Shown: positions 12,510 to 24,525, counted from the first letter of the stretch. The stretch is 64,000 nt of DNA from Chlorocebus sabaeus (GCF_047675955.1 NC_132912.1:78268382-78332381), one strand, 5' to 3'. The notes: a model not told the origin generated them from the letters alone. Translations and numbers: made by a program.

Positions 12510-13522
12510 AATAGGAATTCATAATATAAACTATAAAATATGACAGATGACTATGCAGTTTTTAATAATCATGTGTGGATATTAAATGGCATGGAAAATT
12601 ATTGCCATGATTCTGTATGTTGGAAATGTTAATGTTTCTGCCCTGACTACACCATATTTCCAGGGAAAGAGCCCCACCCACCACTCTGGGAGCAGAGCTC
12701 TTATTTCACCACTTGGCTTCTCCTTCCTCCCTCCTCTATTGCTAATTGGCTCAGGTGTGAGTAACAGATCCAAAAACAACCAATCAGTCTGACTTGCCAG
12801 AAAGCTATTATCTATGCGGACATGATGGAAAAATGAAGAGGGCAAAGTTTGAAATGTGGAGTAAAAACTCAGAATGTATCAGACAGTAAAGATAAGAGCT
12901 CAGTTATAAAGTCACAAGGTAGAGTTGAAGCTTGAGGAGTCACTGTAAGTAGTAAACTGAAAGTGTTGGGGAGCAGAAATTAAGAATAAGTAGAGAAAGC
13001 TTGTTGGAAACAGGGCAAGAAGTAGGTAGAGGCCTGCTAGCCTTGTCTGCAGAGACGACTTGGAGCTCTTGTTGCTGAGGTGTTGAGAGTTGCTTCAGTT
13101 TCAGACTCACACTGTAGCCTAGCTCTTCAAGGGACTTGTCCTAACCTGGGATCTGTTCTTGGATTTCCAAGACAATGTCCTTGTCATTTCTTGTAAATCC
13201 TTTCAGTAAGCCCTTCAAATGAACTGCCTTCAGTGAGTCTCCATCTTGCAACTGTTAGGAAAGAGTGAGTAGATTACAAGCCCAATTTTATAGTTTCAAT
13301 GAGTGCTTACACATATGCATGGTTATAAAGCAGTGTTACATAATTGCCAACAGCATTTTTCAGTGTACCAAGATTAGGTGGCTTCGTTATTTCTCCACCA
13401 ACTGATGTGATCACCTAAAAGACACTCCCCACTGGCTCCCCAGGACAGTTAGACTTGGCAATGTTCCAATCTTCTGTGGCATAAACGTCCCCATTCAATT
13501 CACACATTTACTTAAAGTTTGA
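12510..13522. other. No recognised feature
   Basis: Mixed-composition sequence. Opposite-strand frames at 12586-12845 overlap and show no domain. No confident repeat call. Confidence 0.4.
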
Positions 13523-13817
13523 CTGGGCATGGTGGCTCATGCCTGTAATCCCAGTACTTTGGGAGGCTGAGGTGGGAGGATCACTTGAGCCCAGGAGTTT
13601 GAGACCAGCCTGAGCAACATAGCGAGACCTTGTCTCTAATAATAATTTTTTAAATTAGCTGGGTGTGGTGGTGCACGCCTGTAGTCCTAGCTATTGATAC
13701 TTGAGAGGCTGAGGCGAGAGGATGGATACCTTGCGCCCAGGAGACTGAAGCCACAGTGAACCATGGATCATGCCTCTGCACTCCAGCCAGGGCAACAGAG
13801 TGAATCAATCAATCAAA
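13523..13817 (+). mobile_element. AluJ-like SINE
   Basis: An Alu on the plus strand starting 'CTGGGCATGGTGGCTCATGC'. It has old-Alu features: 'GGAGGATCACTTGAGCCCAG' and 'GAGCAACATAGCGAGACC'. The tail is replaced by 'AATCAATCAATC'. A probable target duplication 'AAAGTTTGA' / 'AAAGTTCAA' flanks it. Confidence 0.9.
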
Positions 13818-13834
13818 AGTTCAACTCCCTAGGT

Positions 13835-14300
13835 TTTTGCTAAATATATACTTGCATGTGCACAAAATAATATATTTGTAAGGTCATTCATTGCAGTATT
13901 ATTTGTAACAGCAAAACTTAATCTCTGTCTGTTGATAAGGAAAGAATTAAATAAATTATGAAGCAGCCTTACAATGAAATTATTCTCCAAAAATCAAACA
14001 AGCAAAAGAATGAGTTCACTGTATACTGATATGAAAATCCCAGTGATATATTTTAAAGAGAAGTATATTTAAAAGGTCAAAAATACTTATGTTACCATTT
14101 ACTTAAGAAAAGAAAAAAAGCAAGAGTAAGATGACATGTTCACATTTTTTAGTAATAGTATAAAGAAACTCTGGGAAAGATACACCAGAAGCCAATTAAA
14201 ATGGCATCCTTTGGGAGGCATGGTACTAGGGGACTAGTAATGAGGTGAATGGAAAGAAATACTCTTCCCGTAAGTCTTTGTTTTGTTCCAATTTACGGAC
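13835..14300 (+). mobile_element. L1M 3' end fragment
   Basis: A diverged plus-strand L1 3' end: 'TTGCAGTATTATTTGTAACA' near 13891, then 'TTAAATAAATTATGAAGCAG' and a 'TATACTGATATGAAAA' stretch. It matches the general layout of old L1 ORF2 ends and 3' UTRs. The right border is unclear and meets the next Alu. Confidence 0.45.
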
Positions 14301-14332
14301 CACGTGAATATATTACTATAAAAATGAAGCAT

Positions 14333-14627
14333 GGCTGGGCGCAGTGGCTCACAACTGTAATCCTAGCACTTTGGAAAGCCAAGGTGGGCAGATTACAAGG
14401 TCAGGGGTTTGAGACCAGCCTAGCCGACATGGTGAAACCCCGTCTCTACTAAAAGTACAAAAAAATTAGCCGGGCATGGTGGTGCATCCCTGTAGTCCCA
14501 GCTACTCGGGAGGCTGAGGCAGGAGAATCACTTGAACCCGAGAGGTGGAGGTTGCAGTGAGCTGAGATTATGCCACTGCACCCCAGCCTGAGTAACAGAG
14601 TGAAACTCCATCTCAAAAAAAAAAAAA
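14333..14627 (+). mobile_element. Alu (AluS/Y-like)
   Basis: A full-length plus-strand Alu beginning 'GGCTGGGCGCAGTGGCTCAC' and ending in an A tail. It is flanked by 'AATGAAGCAT' on the left and 'AATTAAGCAT' on the right, a target duplication with one mismatch. Confidence 0.95.
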
Positions 14628-14901
14628 TTAAGCATATTTTCAAGTGTAATGATCTCTTCTGAGAGTGATTTAAATAGTATTTTTTGTGTGACTCTGGGCT
14701 AGTGATCAGTCTCTCAAACTTACTCTAAGTCCCCTTATATAATATCTGATTAGAAATAAATTAAATCATCTCATGACGGTAGAGTGAGGGGAACTCTGAT
14801 CACTGCTGGTGACCTCTCTTCTCTACCTGGTCATGATTCATGTTTTCCCTGCTAGCATCTGCAACTAAAGTTAGCAACTGATACACATACTTTACTGTCT
14901 G

Positions 14902-14906
<5 letters not shown>

Positions 14907-14932
<26 letters not shown>

Positions 14933-15211
14933 GAGACAAGGTTTCTCTTTGTCACTCAGTCTGAAGTACAATGGCATAATCATAGCTCATCACAACCTTG
15001 AACTCCTGGGCTCTAGTGATCCTGCTGCCTCAGCCTCCCAAGTAGCTGGGTCTATAAGAGTACACCACTACACCTGGCTAATGTTTACTTGTTTTAGATA
15101 TGGGGTCTCACTGTGTCACCCAGGCTGGTCTCGAACTTCTGATTTCGAGCAATTCTTCTACCTTGGCCTCTCAAATTGTTAGGATTATAGACATGAGCCA
15201 CCACACCTGGC
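14907..15211 (-). mobile_element. AluJ-like SINE
   Basis: A minus-strand Alu with a long T tail (about 14907-14932) and many old-Alu changes. The flank 'TGTCTGGCCTTT' is repeated at both ends (about 14896 and 15211), giving a clear target-site duplication. Confidence 0.93.
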
Positions 15212-15214
15212 TGT

Positions 15215-16470
15215 CTGGCCTTTCTTAATGGGGTCAGGCCAAATGGTCCTACCTACCAGGCTGACATGGCTTTACCTTAGCACCTGTTGATGCTCAAGAC
15301 CTCCTGGGTCCTTCCATATCCTTCCTCTGGCTCTGCTTTAAGTCCCATCCCATACCTTCTGCTATACAATCATCCTGCCTGGGCCTGCTGACTTCCACTA
15401 AACAATCTCCTGATTTGACTCAAGCCCACCCACCCCCGCTCTCCTTTCCTCCAGTTATAGGAACCCCTGGCCCAAGCCCTGGCACATAGGAATTAGAAGA
15501 ACCCTGGAAAGCTAAACCAGAGTCTTCCTTGTATTTATGTTGGAGAGAATCTCCAAGTTCACACTGATGTGGCCCATCGCTAGGTTTCTACACTATGCGA
15601 AAACTTGCAATGCTATCTCCAACCAGAGATCCAAATGTAAAACTAGGCAAAGCCCCTGCCCTTAGCATTCCCCTCCACTTTTTTTACATACTTGGGTTTG
15701 GTCCAGAGGGGAAGGACTTTGTTTTATAATTTTTATTTTTAAAATGAGCAAATATTTTCAAGATGTTGATTTTCTGTTATCATTGGTGGTAACATGAGAG
15801 TTTTATGTAGGGGCCTTTGTACTTTTCCAAATTTTTTTCTTATTTTTATTTTTAAAATATTTGAAGACAAAAAATTTAATTCAGTGTCAGTTTTAATGAT
15901 GTTTCAGGACCATTTTTAGAACTATTTTAGGGGAACAAGCTGGGATTTAATTCAACCTCATGATGGGTTTAGTTTATGGGCTCACAACTAGTGAGATGAA
16001 AACTTTAAATGGAAGATAAAATTCCCATCAACACCACCACCAATAGCTCGGTGATGGTTTCTTTTTCTTCTAATAACCAGGTAATTGCCTGGGATCGCTA
16101 GTTTATTTAGCTAGTTCAGACTCAGTCTAGTAAACAGGTAAGAAGGGATAACTTGAGTGACTTCTCTATCTATCTTTCCTCAGGTCTCAAAATTTAGTCT
16201 TTGAAGTCCATCCTGTTTGTTCGAGAGAATGCTGACCTTCCTCCATAGCAATAATAGATTTTATTCAGGGTAACAATGTATGCAGAAACCACTTCCCAAT
16301 CTCCTTTGTAGATAGTTATGTCCATGTGGCTAAATTCTGACCAAAAAGATATGAGTTAATGTCATATGGGACTTCTAGTAGAACGACTCAGAGAAAGCTA
16401 ACTCCCCTTCCCCTTTTCTTTGTCTCATTTCCTGAAATGTGGATATAATAATATCTGGAGATCTGGCAGC
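15215..16470. other. No recognised feature
   Basis: Unique-looking sequence, CT-rich at 15290-15520 and AT-rich afterwards. No gene or repeat was recognised. Confidence 0.4.
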
Positions 16471-17047
16471 TGTGAAAGGAAAATAAATCTTGGGACCCCA
16501 AAATCACTAGGCCAAGGAAAAAGTCAAGCTGGGAACTATGTCAGACAAACCTGCCTTCTATTTTATAAGATAGCTACAAAGACAAAAAGCTACACGCCTC
16601 CCTCACAATTTGCCCACAAGGAAGTTCCTTGTGGACAAAGGACAGATAGAATTCAAAGTCATCTCTCCGAGGCTCACCTGAGGCAAATGCATATCTGATT
16701 GCTTCCTCTGCCTTTTGTTTATGTAAAAATGAAGATTTACTGAGCCAGACTAAATTGTGCATTCAGTGGAAGGCTGATCAAGGACTCCAAAGAATACAAC
16801 CTTTTGTTCCTTATCTACTTATAACCTGAAAGCCCCCACCTCAAATTGTCACAAACCAAGGTACATCTTAGACGTATTGACTAATGTCTTATGTCTCCCT
16901 AAAATGTATAAAAGCAAGCTGTACCCTGACCACCTTGGACACATGTTGTCAGGACCTCCTGAGGCTGTCACAGGTGAATCCTTAATCTTGGCAGAATAAA
17001 CTTTCTAAATTGATTGAGACCTGTCTCAGATACCTTTTGGTTTACAC
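16471..17047 (+). mobile_element. Solo LTR, class I ERV (MER4/MER61-like)
   Basis: This 0.58-kb segment has the layout of a retroviral LTR on the plus strand: a TG start near 16471, a TATA box 'GTATAAAAGC' near 16906, an AATAAA polyadenylation signal at about 16995, and an end near 'GGTTTACACA'. The 3' part ('AACTTTCTAAATTGATTGAG') resembles LTRs of the MER4/MER61 group as I recall them. I could not fix a target duplication, so the ends are approximate. Confidence 0.6.
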
Positions 17048-17199
17048 AACCATCTTGGATAACAAGATGCATGTTCAAGGACTGTAGGACCTCAAAGTTG
17101 AAAGCCACCCCAGAGAAACAGAAAGAAGGAAAGAACCAGGGACCAGGGTCCTTTATGACTTAATGGATCAGTCTTCAGTCCTGAAAGTCTGCCTCCAGA

Positions 17200-17440
17200 T
17201 TTCTTTTCTTTTCTTTTCTTTCTTTTGTTTTCTTTCTCTCTTTCTTTCTTTCCAGGGTCTTAGCCTGTCACCCATGCTGGAATGCAGTGGTGCAATCACA
17301 GCTCACTGCAGCCTCAACCTCCCCCAGGTCAGGAGATCCTCCTAACTCAGCCTCCTAAGTAGTTGGGACTATATGCTTGAACCTGGCTAAATTTTGTACT
17401 TTTTGTAGAGACAGGGTTTCACCATGTTGCCCAAGCTGGC
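17200..17440 (-). mobile_element. Alu, 5'-truncated
   Basis: A minus-strand Alu with a long TTTC-rich degenerate tail. It is interrupted inside the right arm at 'CACCATGTTGCCCAAGCTGG'. 'CAGATTTCTTTT' is found at both sides (near 17196 and 17440), so the truncation happened at insertion. Confidence 0.9.
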
Positions 17441-18100
17441 AGATTTCTTTTACATAGAAACTAACCCTTGTGTTTTTTTAAGGCACTTGTACTTCAGCCT
17501 CTTAATATCAACCTGGTTTAATGTCTAATGGATACTTAACCGAGTACCTTCATTTTTCTACAAGATAGTTTAATTATTTTATCTTCTTTATTTTCTCTTT
17601 CTTCCTTTTCTTCACTTCCTACTTAGCTCTTTAGAGATGCAATTATAGCCTTTTACCTCCTCTTCACCAGACACTTCCTACAGGACAAGTTCATCTATGT
17701 GCTTAGAAGTTCCAAAGCGGATCTCTCACCCACCAGAAGGTTGCCTTGACAAATAACAGTCAATTTATAACCCAAAGTATATCCACTAGAGTTTTTAGCC
17801 ACCTTTATAACCATTTCTGCCCATGAAGATGCTAACATTACTGCCCAGTAGATAAGTCACCAAAGTAAGTATGTAGGCCCCCACCTGCTTACTTCCACCC
17901 GGTACAGGTCTCCCCCTTTAAAAGCACCCATTTTCTCTCCAAAAGCAAAATGATACCCTTAAGGCAGGAATCCTATACTTCTTCCCCTAAGCCATCTTTG
18001 CAATACAAAGTCACTTTCTTTGTATCAGCTCTTGCTCTTGTTAATTGGACCCTGCAAGTGGTGAACATTGTGCATTACAGAGGCAATCATGGATGGGAAT
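17441..18100. other. No recognised feature
   Basis: Unique-looking sequence. A 137-aa plus-strand frame starts at 17950, but its centre runs through an L2 remnant and it has no recognisable domain. Confidence 0.4.
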
Positions 18101-18104
18101 TTGT

Positions 18105-18200
18105 TCATTCATTCAGTAGATTATTATTGCACATCCAGGCTCCAGACATTATGCTAAGCATTGAGTATTCTGGTGCCAGCTGCTGGAGTAATAAAAATAG
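18105..18200 (-). mobile_element. L2 3' end fragment
   Basis: 'TTCATTCATTCAGTAGATTA' followed by 'CAGACATTATGCTAAGCATT' is the reverse complement of the LINE-2 3' terminus. Short, diverged and ancient. Confidence 0.6.
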
Positions 18201-18215
18201 TAATTATTGTTACTA

Positions 18216-19045
18216 CTATGGATACTGTGTTAGCTCCCTTTTCCACTTGCCCCTCCAAATCCACTCTCCACACACCCCACCTCATGCCCCTAGGAGGCTG
18301 ACCTATATGGATGCCATGAGTGGGCTTCCTTACCCTTTAGCTCCAGGTGGATCTGGTCAGTAAAGAGAACCAGTGGGAGCTAAAAGGAGAGAGGAGGAAG
18401 AGGTTGGAGTGTTTATTCCCCTTGTTCTTGTATTAGTCCATTTTCATGCTGCTGATAAAGACATGTCTGCGACTGCGTAATTTATGAAGAAAAAGAGGTT
18501 TAATGGATTCACAGTTCCACGTGGCTGGGGAGGCCTCACAACCATGGCAGAAGGCTAAAAGCACTTCTTACCTGGCAGCAGCAAGAGAGAATGAGAACCA
18601 AGGAAAAGGGGTTTCCTCTAATAAAACCATCAGCTTTCGTGAGACTTACAAGAACAGTATGGGAGAAACTACCACGTGATTCAGTTACCTCCTACTGGGT
18701 CCCTCCCACAACATGTGGGAATTATGGGAGCTACAGCTCAAGAGGAGATCTGGGTGGGGACACAGCCACACCATATCAGCTCCCCACTGCAGGATTGCTG
18801 TAAGCTGGCTTTGTCTGGCTTCCAGTCAGGCAGCCCCCTTTACACTATTCTCTGTCTCCACGTCCTCACAACTGCCCCTTTTCTTATGTCTGCAGACCTC
18901 GGGTAGTCATTGTGGCCAGCGGTACTGAGCTTGAAGTTTCACTACATTCTATCCACGTCTTTATAAAAAATCCCTTTTCAAAACACTCCTCAAATGAATT
19001 CATTGCAATGTGCCATCTGTTTCTTTCTGGGAACTGAAGACCTTC
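18216..19045. mobile_element. Unnamed old interspersed repeat, copy 1 (split by an LTR)
   Basis: The flanks of the MaLR LTR at 18429-18778 belong together. 18216-18428 ends '...CCCCTTGTTCT' and 18779 onward continues 'GCTCCCCACTGCAGG'. A second copy lies at 41060-41440 with the same order of blocks: a 'CTCCTTGTTCACTCCCTGC' junction, a block near 'CTTTGTAAAATGTTCC' matching 'CTTTATAAAAAATCCC' here, and a final 'CCATCTGTTTCTTTCTGGGA' block here. I do not know the family name. Confidence 0.45.
18429..18778 (-). mobile_element. MaLR solo LTR (THE1/MST type)
   Basis: The minus-strand LTR runs from 'TGTATTAGTCCATTTTCATG' to 'CACACCATATCA'. Read in reverse it has the TGATATGG start, 'CCACATGTTGTGGGAGGGAC' and an 'ATTAAACCTCTTTTT' region near the polyadenylation site. 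This is the mammalian apparent LTR-retrotransposon family (ERVL-MaLR). No convincing 5-bp duplication remains. Confidence 0.92.
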
Positions 19046-20555
19046 TTATGAAGTGTTTCTTTTTTGACAGATACTGCTAGGTATGCCATTTCATCAAATC
19101 TTTACAATCTTATCTACATTTTACCTAGTAAGGCTGAAAAAAAGAGAGGCTGAGTGAATTGTAACCAAGGTATTGACTAGGTTCTTTTACTTTCCTAACC
19201 TGGACACATATAGAGATAGGCTGGACCTTACACAAGACAAGCAAGATTTACCATGGTGTACCCTTCCATCTTGCTCTCCATCCCAGCTTTTCTCTTTGTG
19301 TCTCTTGCTTGCAATATCCTGTTGCTATTCCTTGGAGTTCAAGGATCCCTGTTGTGGTGTCTCTCTGGTCAGTCGTCCCAGCAGTGTTTCTTGCTGTGGT
19401 TATCTTCCCTGTGCTACAAGCTCTCAGAACACTGTCCTCCCTTCTCTTCAGTGATGCCAAGTTACCCGGATAATAATACTGAGCTCTGCAGTACTTACTT
19501 GCTGATACTTATTTATTGTTACCTCTCCAAGGGTAGCAAGAACTCTAATTGACCAGTTACCTTCATTTAAACAGAGGACTTAACCTGTACTGGTAGTTTT
19601 AGAGACTACTGTGGTGACTAAAGAGACATTTTGATGGTTATATCCTCATTGACTGCAGACCCACTTGGTATAAGGTGGTCTTGTGCAAGATACAAGAAAA
19701 ATATTTCATATTTAGTTCTGCAAAAAATTCTGTGGCAATTCTCCATCAAAGTATTCTGATTTGATTCCTAATATTGTTTTCCCTAATGTATCTTTTAAAA
19801 GTCTTATTTATATATTCCACACAAGGAGAAGAATTCTCCAGATGATATGTGAAATTAGTAGAAGTAAAAAAAAAAAAAAAAAAAAAAGACTTTCGGTGGT
19901 GGAACGAGACTCCCTGATACCGTTCGTCTGTTGAGGAAAAGTCCAGCCAAGTCCATTTTATCGGTATCAAAGACAACATGAAACTTAGCCTCCTAAACAC
20001 TTTGAAATTGTCTTTCCACATAATAGCACATTTTTTTAAAAGAGTAAGCTGTGTCCAAAAGTGTGTTCAATATATTTCTCCAGACAACAAACATTCTAGA
20101 ATTGTAACTTATTTGTTTCTGGTATAACTGGGAGGCAAGAAAAACAATTCAAATGATTCTAGTTGCATAACAAAGTCTACATACCAGGAACTGTAAGAGT
20201 CATTCCCAAAAGCAGTTCTTCAAATGTGCATGCCCTAGTTCCATTATCCAAACAATGCTTGAATGAGTTAGCACTTTCTTACTAGAAAAGACTTGTGTAT
20301 ATTGAACGATACTGATGGCAAAGAATTCTGCCAAAAACATTCTATTGCACAGGTAAAAGTCTTGTCTGAAGGGTAGAACTCAAGAGACCCCTGGCATTTG
20401 GTTCAGCATGGTACATTTAATCATAATATAAAATTTGCAAAACAGTGTGGACTCTTGCAATATTCTCTTCCTATGATAGTGGAGAGAATTCTATTACTCC
20501 TACCAATTTTTCTTGACTTATGTAGTAAGAGGCAGATTATAAAGATTAGAATAAC
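19046..20555. other. No recognised gene; isolated poly(A) run
   Basis: Unique-looking sequence. A run of 22 A occurs at 19866-19887 with no obvious retroelement in front of it. Downstream, 19888-19960 contains two or three CpGs, which is unusual for this AT-rich surrounding. Overlapping short frames around 19173-19552 have no domain. Confidence 0.4.
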
Positions 20556-20559
20556 TTTG

Positions 20560-21500
20560 ATAGTTTTAAAACATGACTGCAAATTCTGTGACATTCTTCC
20601 CATTGAGAGCTGTAGTCTCCGTTTGTCCCCCTTGAACCTTGACAAGCTTGTGAAATCTTAGGCCAGTAGGGTATGGTAGAAGGAATGCTAAGTGATTTCC
20701 AAGGCGTGGTCATAATTTCTGCCCCATTTGCTGGAAATTTCTTCTTGGAGACTTGAGCCTGAGTCTGTCATGCTGGAAAGACCTGGGGTAGGCACTCCAG
20801 TTACCAGTCCCAACTGAGTCCAGACTTCCAGTCATCCATCCATCCCTAATGATAAGGACAAGAGGCAGGGAAATTCTGGGCAGAAGAGGAGGGGTCCCCA
20901 GTGAGGGCCCTACCCTCAAGCCTAGAACCATAGCCAAAGTGAGAATATACATCCCTGTTTTCCCACCCAAATGTTGACATTTCCAAAGCCACCCATGGCC
21001 CACCCCACCCTTCATCATGTGCCCATAAAAGTCCTAGGCTCTGACAACAGAGAGAGAAGCAGAAAAGCAGCTAGACATCAGAGACTATGGTTGAATGTTG
21101 GAGAGAAACACTTGACTTCAGAGGGACAGCTTGACGGGGTAGCTTCAGAGAGGAGTCCAGCCAGGACAATGGGACTGCGGGGGAAGATTACCTTCCTGCT
21201 CCATCCCCTTTTTATCTCCCCTTCCCACTGAGAGCCACTTTCATCAGCAATAAAATCCCCCACCTTCACCATCTTCAACTGATTTACGTGACCTAATTCC
21301 TCCTGAATGCCAGACAAGCACTTGGTTGCCAAGAGGGTATGTGCAAAAGGTGTCACACTGACCCTACACTGAGCTGCTAACATATAAGCCATCCTCAGAC
21401 AGCAAAAGTAAAGGAGTGCTGATTGTAACACTTCTTCTGGGGCTTGCGGGGTCGTGGGCATTCCCCACTAGATGCTGCTGCAGGCCTCACATGGAGTTGT
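20560..21500 (+). mobile_element. Probable class I ERV LTR with an adjoining LTR-like remnant
   Basis: From about 20750 the sequence looks like a plus-strand LTR: 'GCCCATAAAAGTCCTAGGCT' (TATA-like, near 21019), a purine-rich 'AACAGAGAGAGAAGCAG' block, a 'GACATCAGAGACTATGGTTG' block, and a polyadenylation signal AATAAAA near 21249. 20560-20740 ('TGTGACATTCTTCCCATTGA') may be a separate, older LTR-like repeat. No clean ends or target duplication were found and the family is not named. Confidence 0.4.
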
Positions 21501-21979
21501 GCTCCTGCTGGTGCCAGGAGCACTTGCCCCAGCTTCTGCACGCACTCACCTGCATGCTCCTTCCCGCGAGGGGTTGAGCCTAGTAGTTTCCTGTGAGTGT
21601 TCCCTGCTGGTGCTGAAGCAGCTGGCTAGTTCCAGTGCCTGCACTCCAGTTACTGCCCGCAAATTGGTCAGGGGAAATTTCCTGCTTCACTGCCAAGAAT
21701 ACAGACATGTGAGTGAAACTCACGTGGACCAGTCCATTTTCCAGCTGAATACCTTCAAACAAACAGAAAACTCCTCTAGGGAAACCCTTTGGAAATCCTG
21801 ACCCACAAAATCTTGAGGTGCTATTTCAACAATAAAGTTTTAGGAAGTTTGTTTTCTAGCAATAACCAGAACAATTACTTCCTAAGTTAAATAGTCATTG
21901 ATCAGTACACCACTATTAGGCAGGGTAGTTCTATCTCATAGACAGGAAATGACTTACAAAGTCACAGAGTAATGCAGGG
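21501..21979. other. No recognised feature
   Basis: A 109-aa frame at 21472-21801 overlaps the end of the LTR-like segment and shows no recognisable domain. The rest is AT-rich. Confidence 0.35.
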
Positions 21980-22327
21980 TGTTTTAGTCCATTTTGTGCT
22001 GCTATAGCAGAATATCTGAGACTGAGTAATTCATAAAGAACAGAAACTCACTATCTCATATTTCTGGATACTGGGAAATCCAAGATGAAGGTACCAGCTA
22101 TTGGTCTGGTGAGGACTTTCTTGCTACGTCTTCATACGGCAGAAGACAAAATGCAAGAGAGAGTGAACCCACTCCTGAAGCCTTTTTAATAACAGTATTA
22201 ATCCATTCATGAGGATGGAGCCCTCATAACCTAAACACTTCCTGGTAACCACTACCTCCTGACACTGCTGCATTGGGGATTAAGTTTCCAATATATAAAT
22301 TTTGGGGAACATATTCCAACCAAAGCT
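21980..22327 (-). mobile_element. MaLR-type solo LTR
   Basis: The minus-strand LTR runs from 'TGTTTTAGTCCATTTTGTGC' to 'TCCAACCAAAGCT'. The internal 'CCATTCATGAGGATGGAGCC' and 'GCATTGGGGATTAAGTTTCC' are typical of this LTR group. CAGGG stands on both sides (21975-21979 and 22328-22332), a perfect 5-bp target duplication as expected for ERVL-MaLR. The last base of the LTR appears mutated. Confidence 0.85.
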
Positions 22328-22332
22328 CAGGG

Positions 22333-23839
22333 GATGAGCCTGATTCCAACTATCATTGAGAACTGTGTGTTTTTTCTTCACTATGCCATCTTTTCATGTC
22401 AGTCATAAAATTTTCAGACAAGCATCTTAAAATAACTAAGTGCATTGGCCTTCAAAGTGTGTTCTCTGGAGCTTGAGAGTTCAAAAAAAGGTCACTCAAG
22501 ACTCATGCTAGGAGAGGAAGCAGTGCAGGATAGTCAATGAGGAGTGGGAGGGTTTCTGATCTTGTTTGAAACCAAATGTGTTCTCCTTCTAATAGTTGTA
22601 TGAAGATGCTGATACTCCATGTAAGATATCTTTTGAATATAATGTCCCCTTACTAAAACAAAAACAAACAGATAAAAGTATTTTTGAAGTAGTATTCCAG
22701 TCCAAGAGACTCATTTTAAAATTTAAAAACCATGACCTGATAAAGCATCTTGCCTAGTGTTATATTGTTGACAAATTCGGTCTTACAATTCACATTCCAG
22801 TGATTTTGCCATTTTTATATAATCTGCCTTTGTCATGCATATTACCAAGATTCAAGACTGATAGGAAGCATTTTATCCAACCAATATTTATTGAATACCA
22901 TGCCAGTCTCCACTCCAGGTGCAGTATTGAGCATGATGGTCATGATCATTGATGTGATTGGGGTTATAACTTGATAGGTAATAATTATCAACCAATAACC
23001 CATTTGTTTCCTTTCTATAAGTGGCTTCAGCTTCTGTCCCCATCTCATTCCTAACAGGAACTATCAACAGAGAAAACATCAAAAGTCATATGATTTAGTC
23101 TCTTGCAGCGGACAGGAGTGAAATTGTGAAAGAGGAATAGGAAGGAATTAGGGAACTATAACAATCCAGAAGCATGAACAATTAGGTACCAAATAAGCAG
23201 AGTAGTACTGTTTCTATAAGAGCACCAGTAACATAGACTTTTGAAATTGCTACAAAATTGTCAAAATGATTTTTAAAGATGTTTACTCACTTCTTTGTGT
23301 TGTTTATTTTATTTTGTTTGAGAATATTGCTTTAATTATTCCTTGAGTTTTTTTGGAGCACTACATTTTTCAGGAAGCATTCTATGTAACATTCTTTTTA
23401 AAGATCAAACTAAACAGTAGGAATGTGACAAAGGTTTTGAAAAACAAGCCGCTTGAGAGAGTATATTGACGTGGGTGATTTCTGAGGTTCTTTTTAGATA
23501 TAGAGATAATTGATCAAAATAGGTCATTAATTCAGTTATAAAAATTCAGTCCCTTCAGACAAATCACTTGTAGAACTTGTGAACCAAAGAACTCTAATGA
23601 CTGAATTAACACAGTAGAGTCTTTATTTTTAAAGATGCAAGAGGGATATTTTAAACTTCCTATTTTCATTTTAATTTAAATATATAAAGTCTCTGCTTCA
23701 ACTCTTGAGAAATTCTAGCTATAGGAACAACCTTTCCAAATCTTCTTTAAAAAATTCTATTTTTGGCAAAAGCATCTTCAGTTTATCCACAAGCCATTTA
23801 CTTTTCATAATCCATAATTTAAACCAGAAAGTGCTTTTC

Positions 23840-23848
<9 letters not shown>
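22333..23848. other. Mostly unrecognised; short L2 piece at 22870-22935
   Basis: 'CCAATATTTATTGAATACCA' at about 22880 and the bases after it look like a minus-strand L2 3' end. The rest is AT-rich without features. Nested minus-strand frames at 22842-23082 carry no domain. Confidence 0.4.
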
Positions 23849-23874
<26 letters not shown>

Positions 23875-24133
23875 GAGATGGAGTCTGGCTCTGTCGCCCA
23901 GGCTGGAGTGCAGTGGTGCAATCTCCACTCACTGCAAGTTCCGCCCCCTGGGTTCACGCCATTCTCCTGCCTCAGCCTCCCGTGCAGCTGGGACTACAGG
24001 TGCCTGCCACTGTGCCCAGCTAATTTTTGTATTTTTAGTAGAGATGGGGTTTCACCGTGTTAGCCAGGATGGTCTCGATCTCCTGACTTCGTGATCCGCC
24101 CATCTCGGCCTCCCAAAGTGCGGGGATTACAGG
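23849..24133 (-). mobile_element. AluY-like SINE, 5'-truncated
   Basis: The T tail at 23849-23874 is followed by 'GAGATGGAGTCTGGCTCTGT'. The element stops at 'GGGGATTACAGG', short of the Alu 5' end. 'CTTTTCTTTT' occurs at both sides (near 23836 and 24137). Confidence 0.92.
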
Positions 24134-24227
24134 CTACTTTTCTTTTGTAATAGAGAAAGCTAATTTATCTGACATTGTCATCATGGAATAGTGTGTTGCA
24201 ACAAGCTAGAATTCTAGAGAGAGTGAT

Positions 24228-24525
24228 TTTTTTTTTCTTTTTTTTGAGACGGAGTCTTGCTCTGTCGCCCAGGCAGAAATGCAGTCGTGCGATCTCGGCT
24301 CACTGCAAGCTCCGCCTCCCGGGTTTACACCATTCTCCTGCCTCAGCCTCCCGAGTAGCTGGGAATACAGGCGCCCGCCACCTCGCCCGGCTAGTTTTTT
24401 GTATTTTTAGTAGAGAGGGGGTTTCACCGTGTTAGACAAGATGGTCTCAATCTCCAGACCTCATGATCCACCAGCCTCTGTCCCCAAAGTGCTGGGATTA
24501 CAGGTGTGAACTACCGCGCCTGGCC
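24228..24525 (-). mobile_element. AluY, likely Old World monkey lineage
   Basis: A minus-strand full-length Alu with 'GGCTAGTTTTTTGTATTTTT', the reverse complement of the ACTAGCC variant seen in the other monkey-type Alus here. Several private substitutions are present. Confidence 0.9.

Noticed and set aside
17950..18363. 137-aa plus-strand frame
   Set aside because: It runs through an L2 remnant and into an old interspersed repeat; no domain is visible.
21472..21801. 109-aa frame with a hydrophobic start resembling a signal peptide
   Set aside because: It overlaps an LTR-like segment, the opposite strand is open too, and no family resemblance is seen.
23705..24094. 129-aa frame and similar frames with 'SPRLECSGAISAHC'-type peptides throughout the window
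   Set aside because: These are translations of Alu elements, not proteins.
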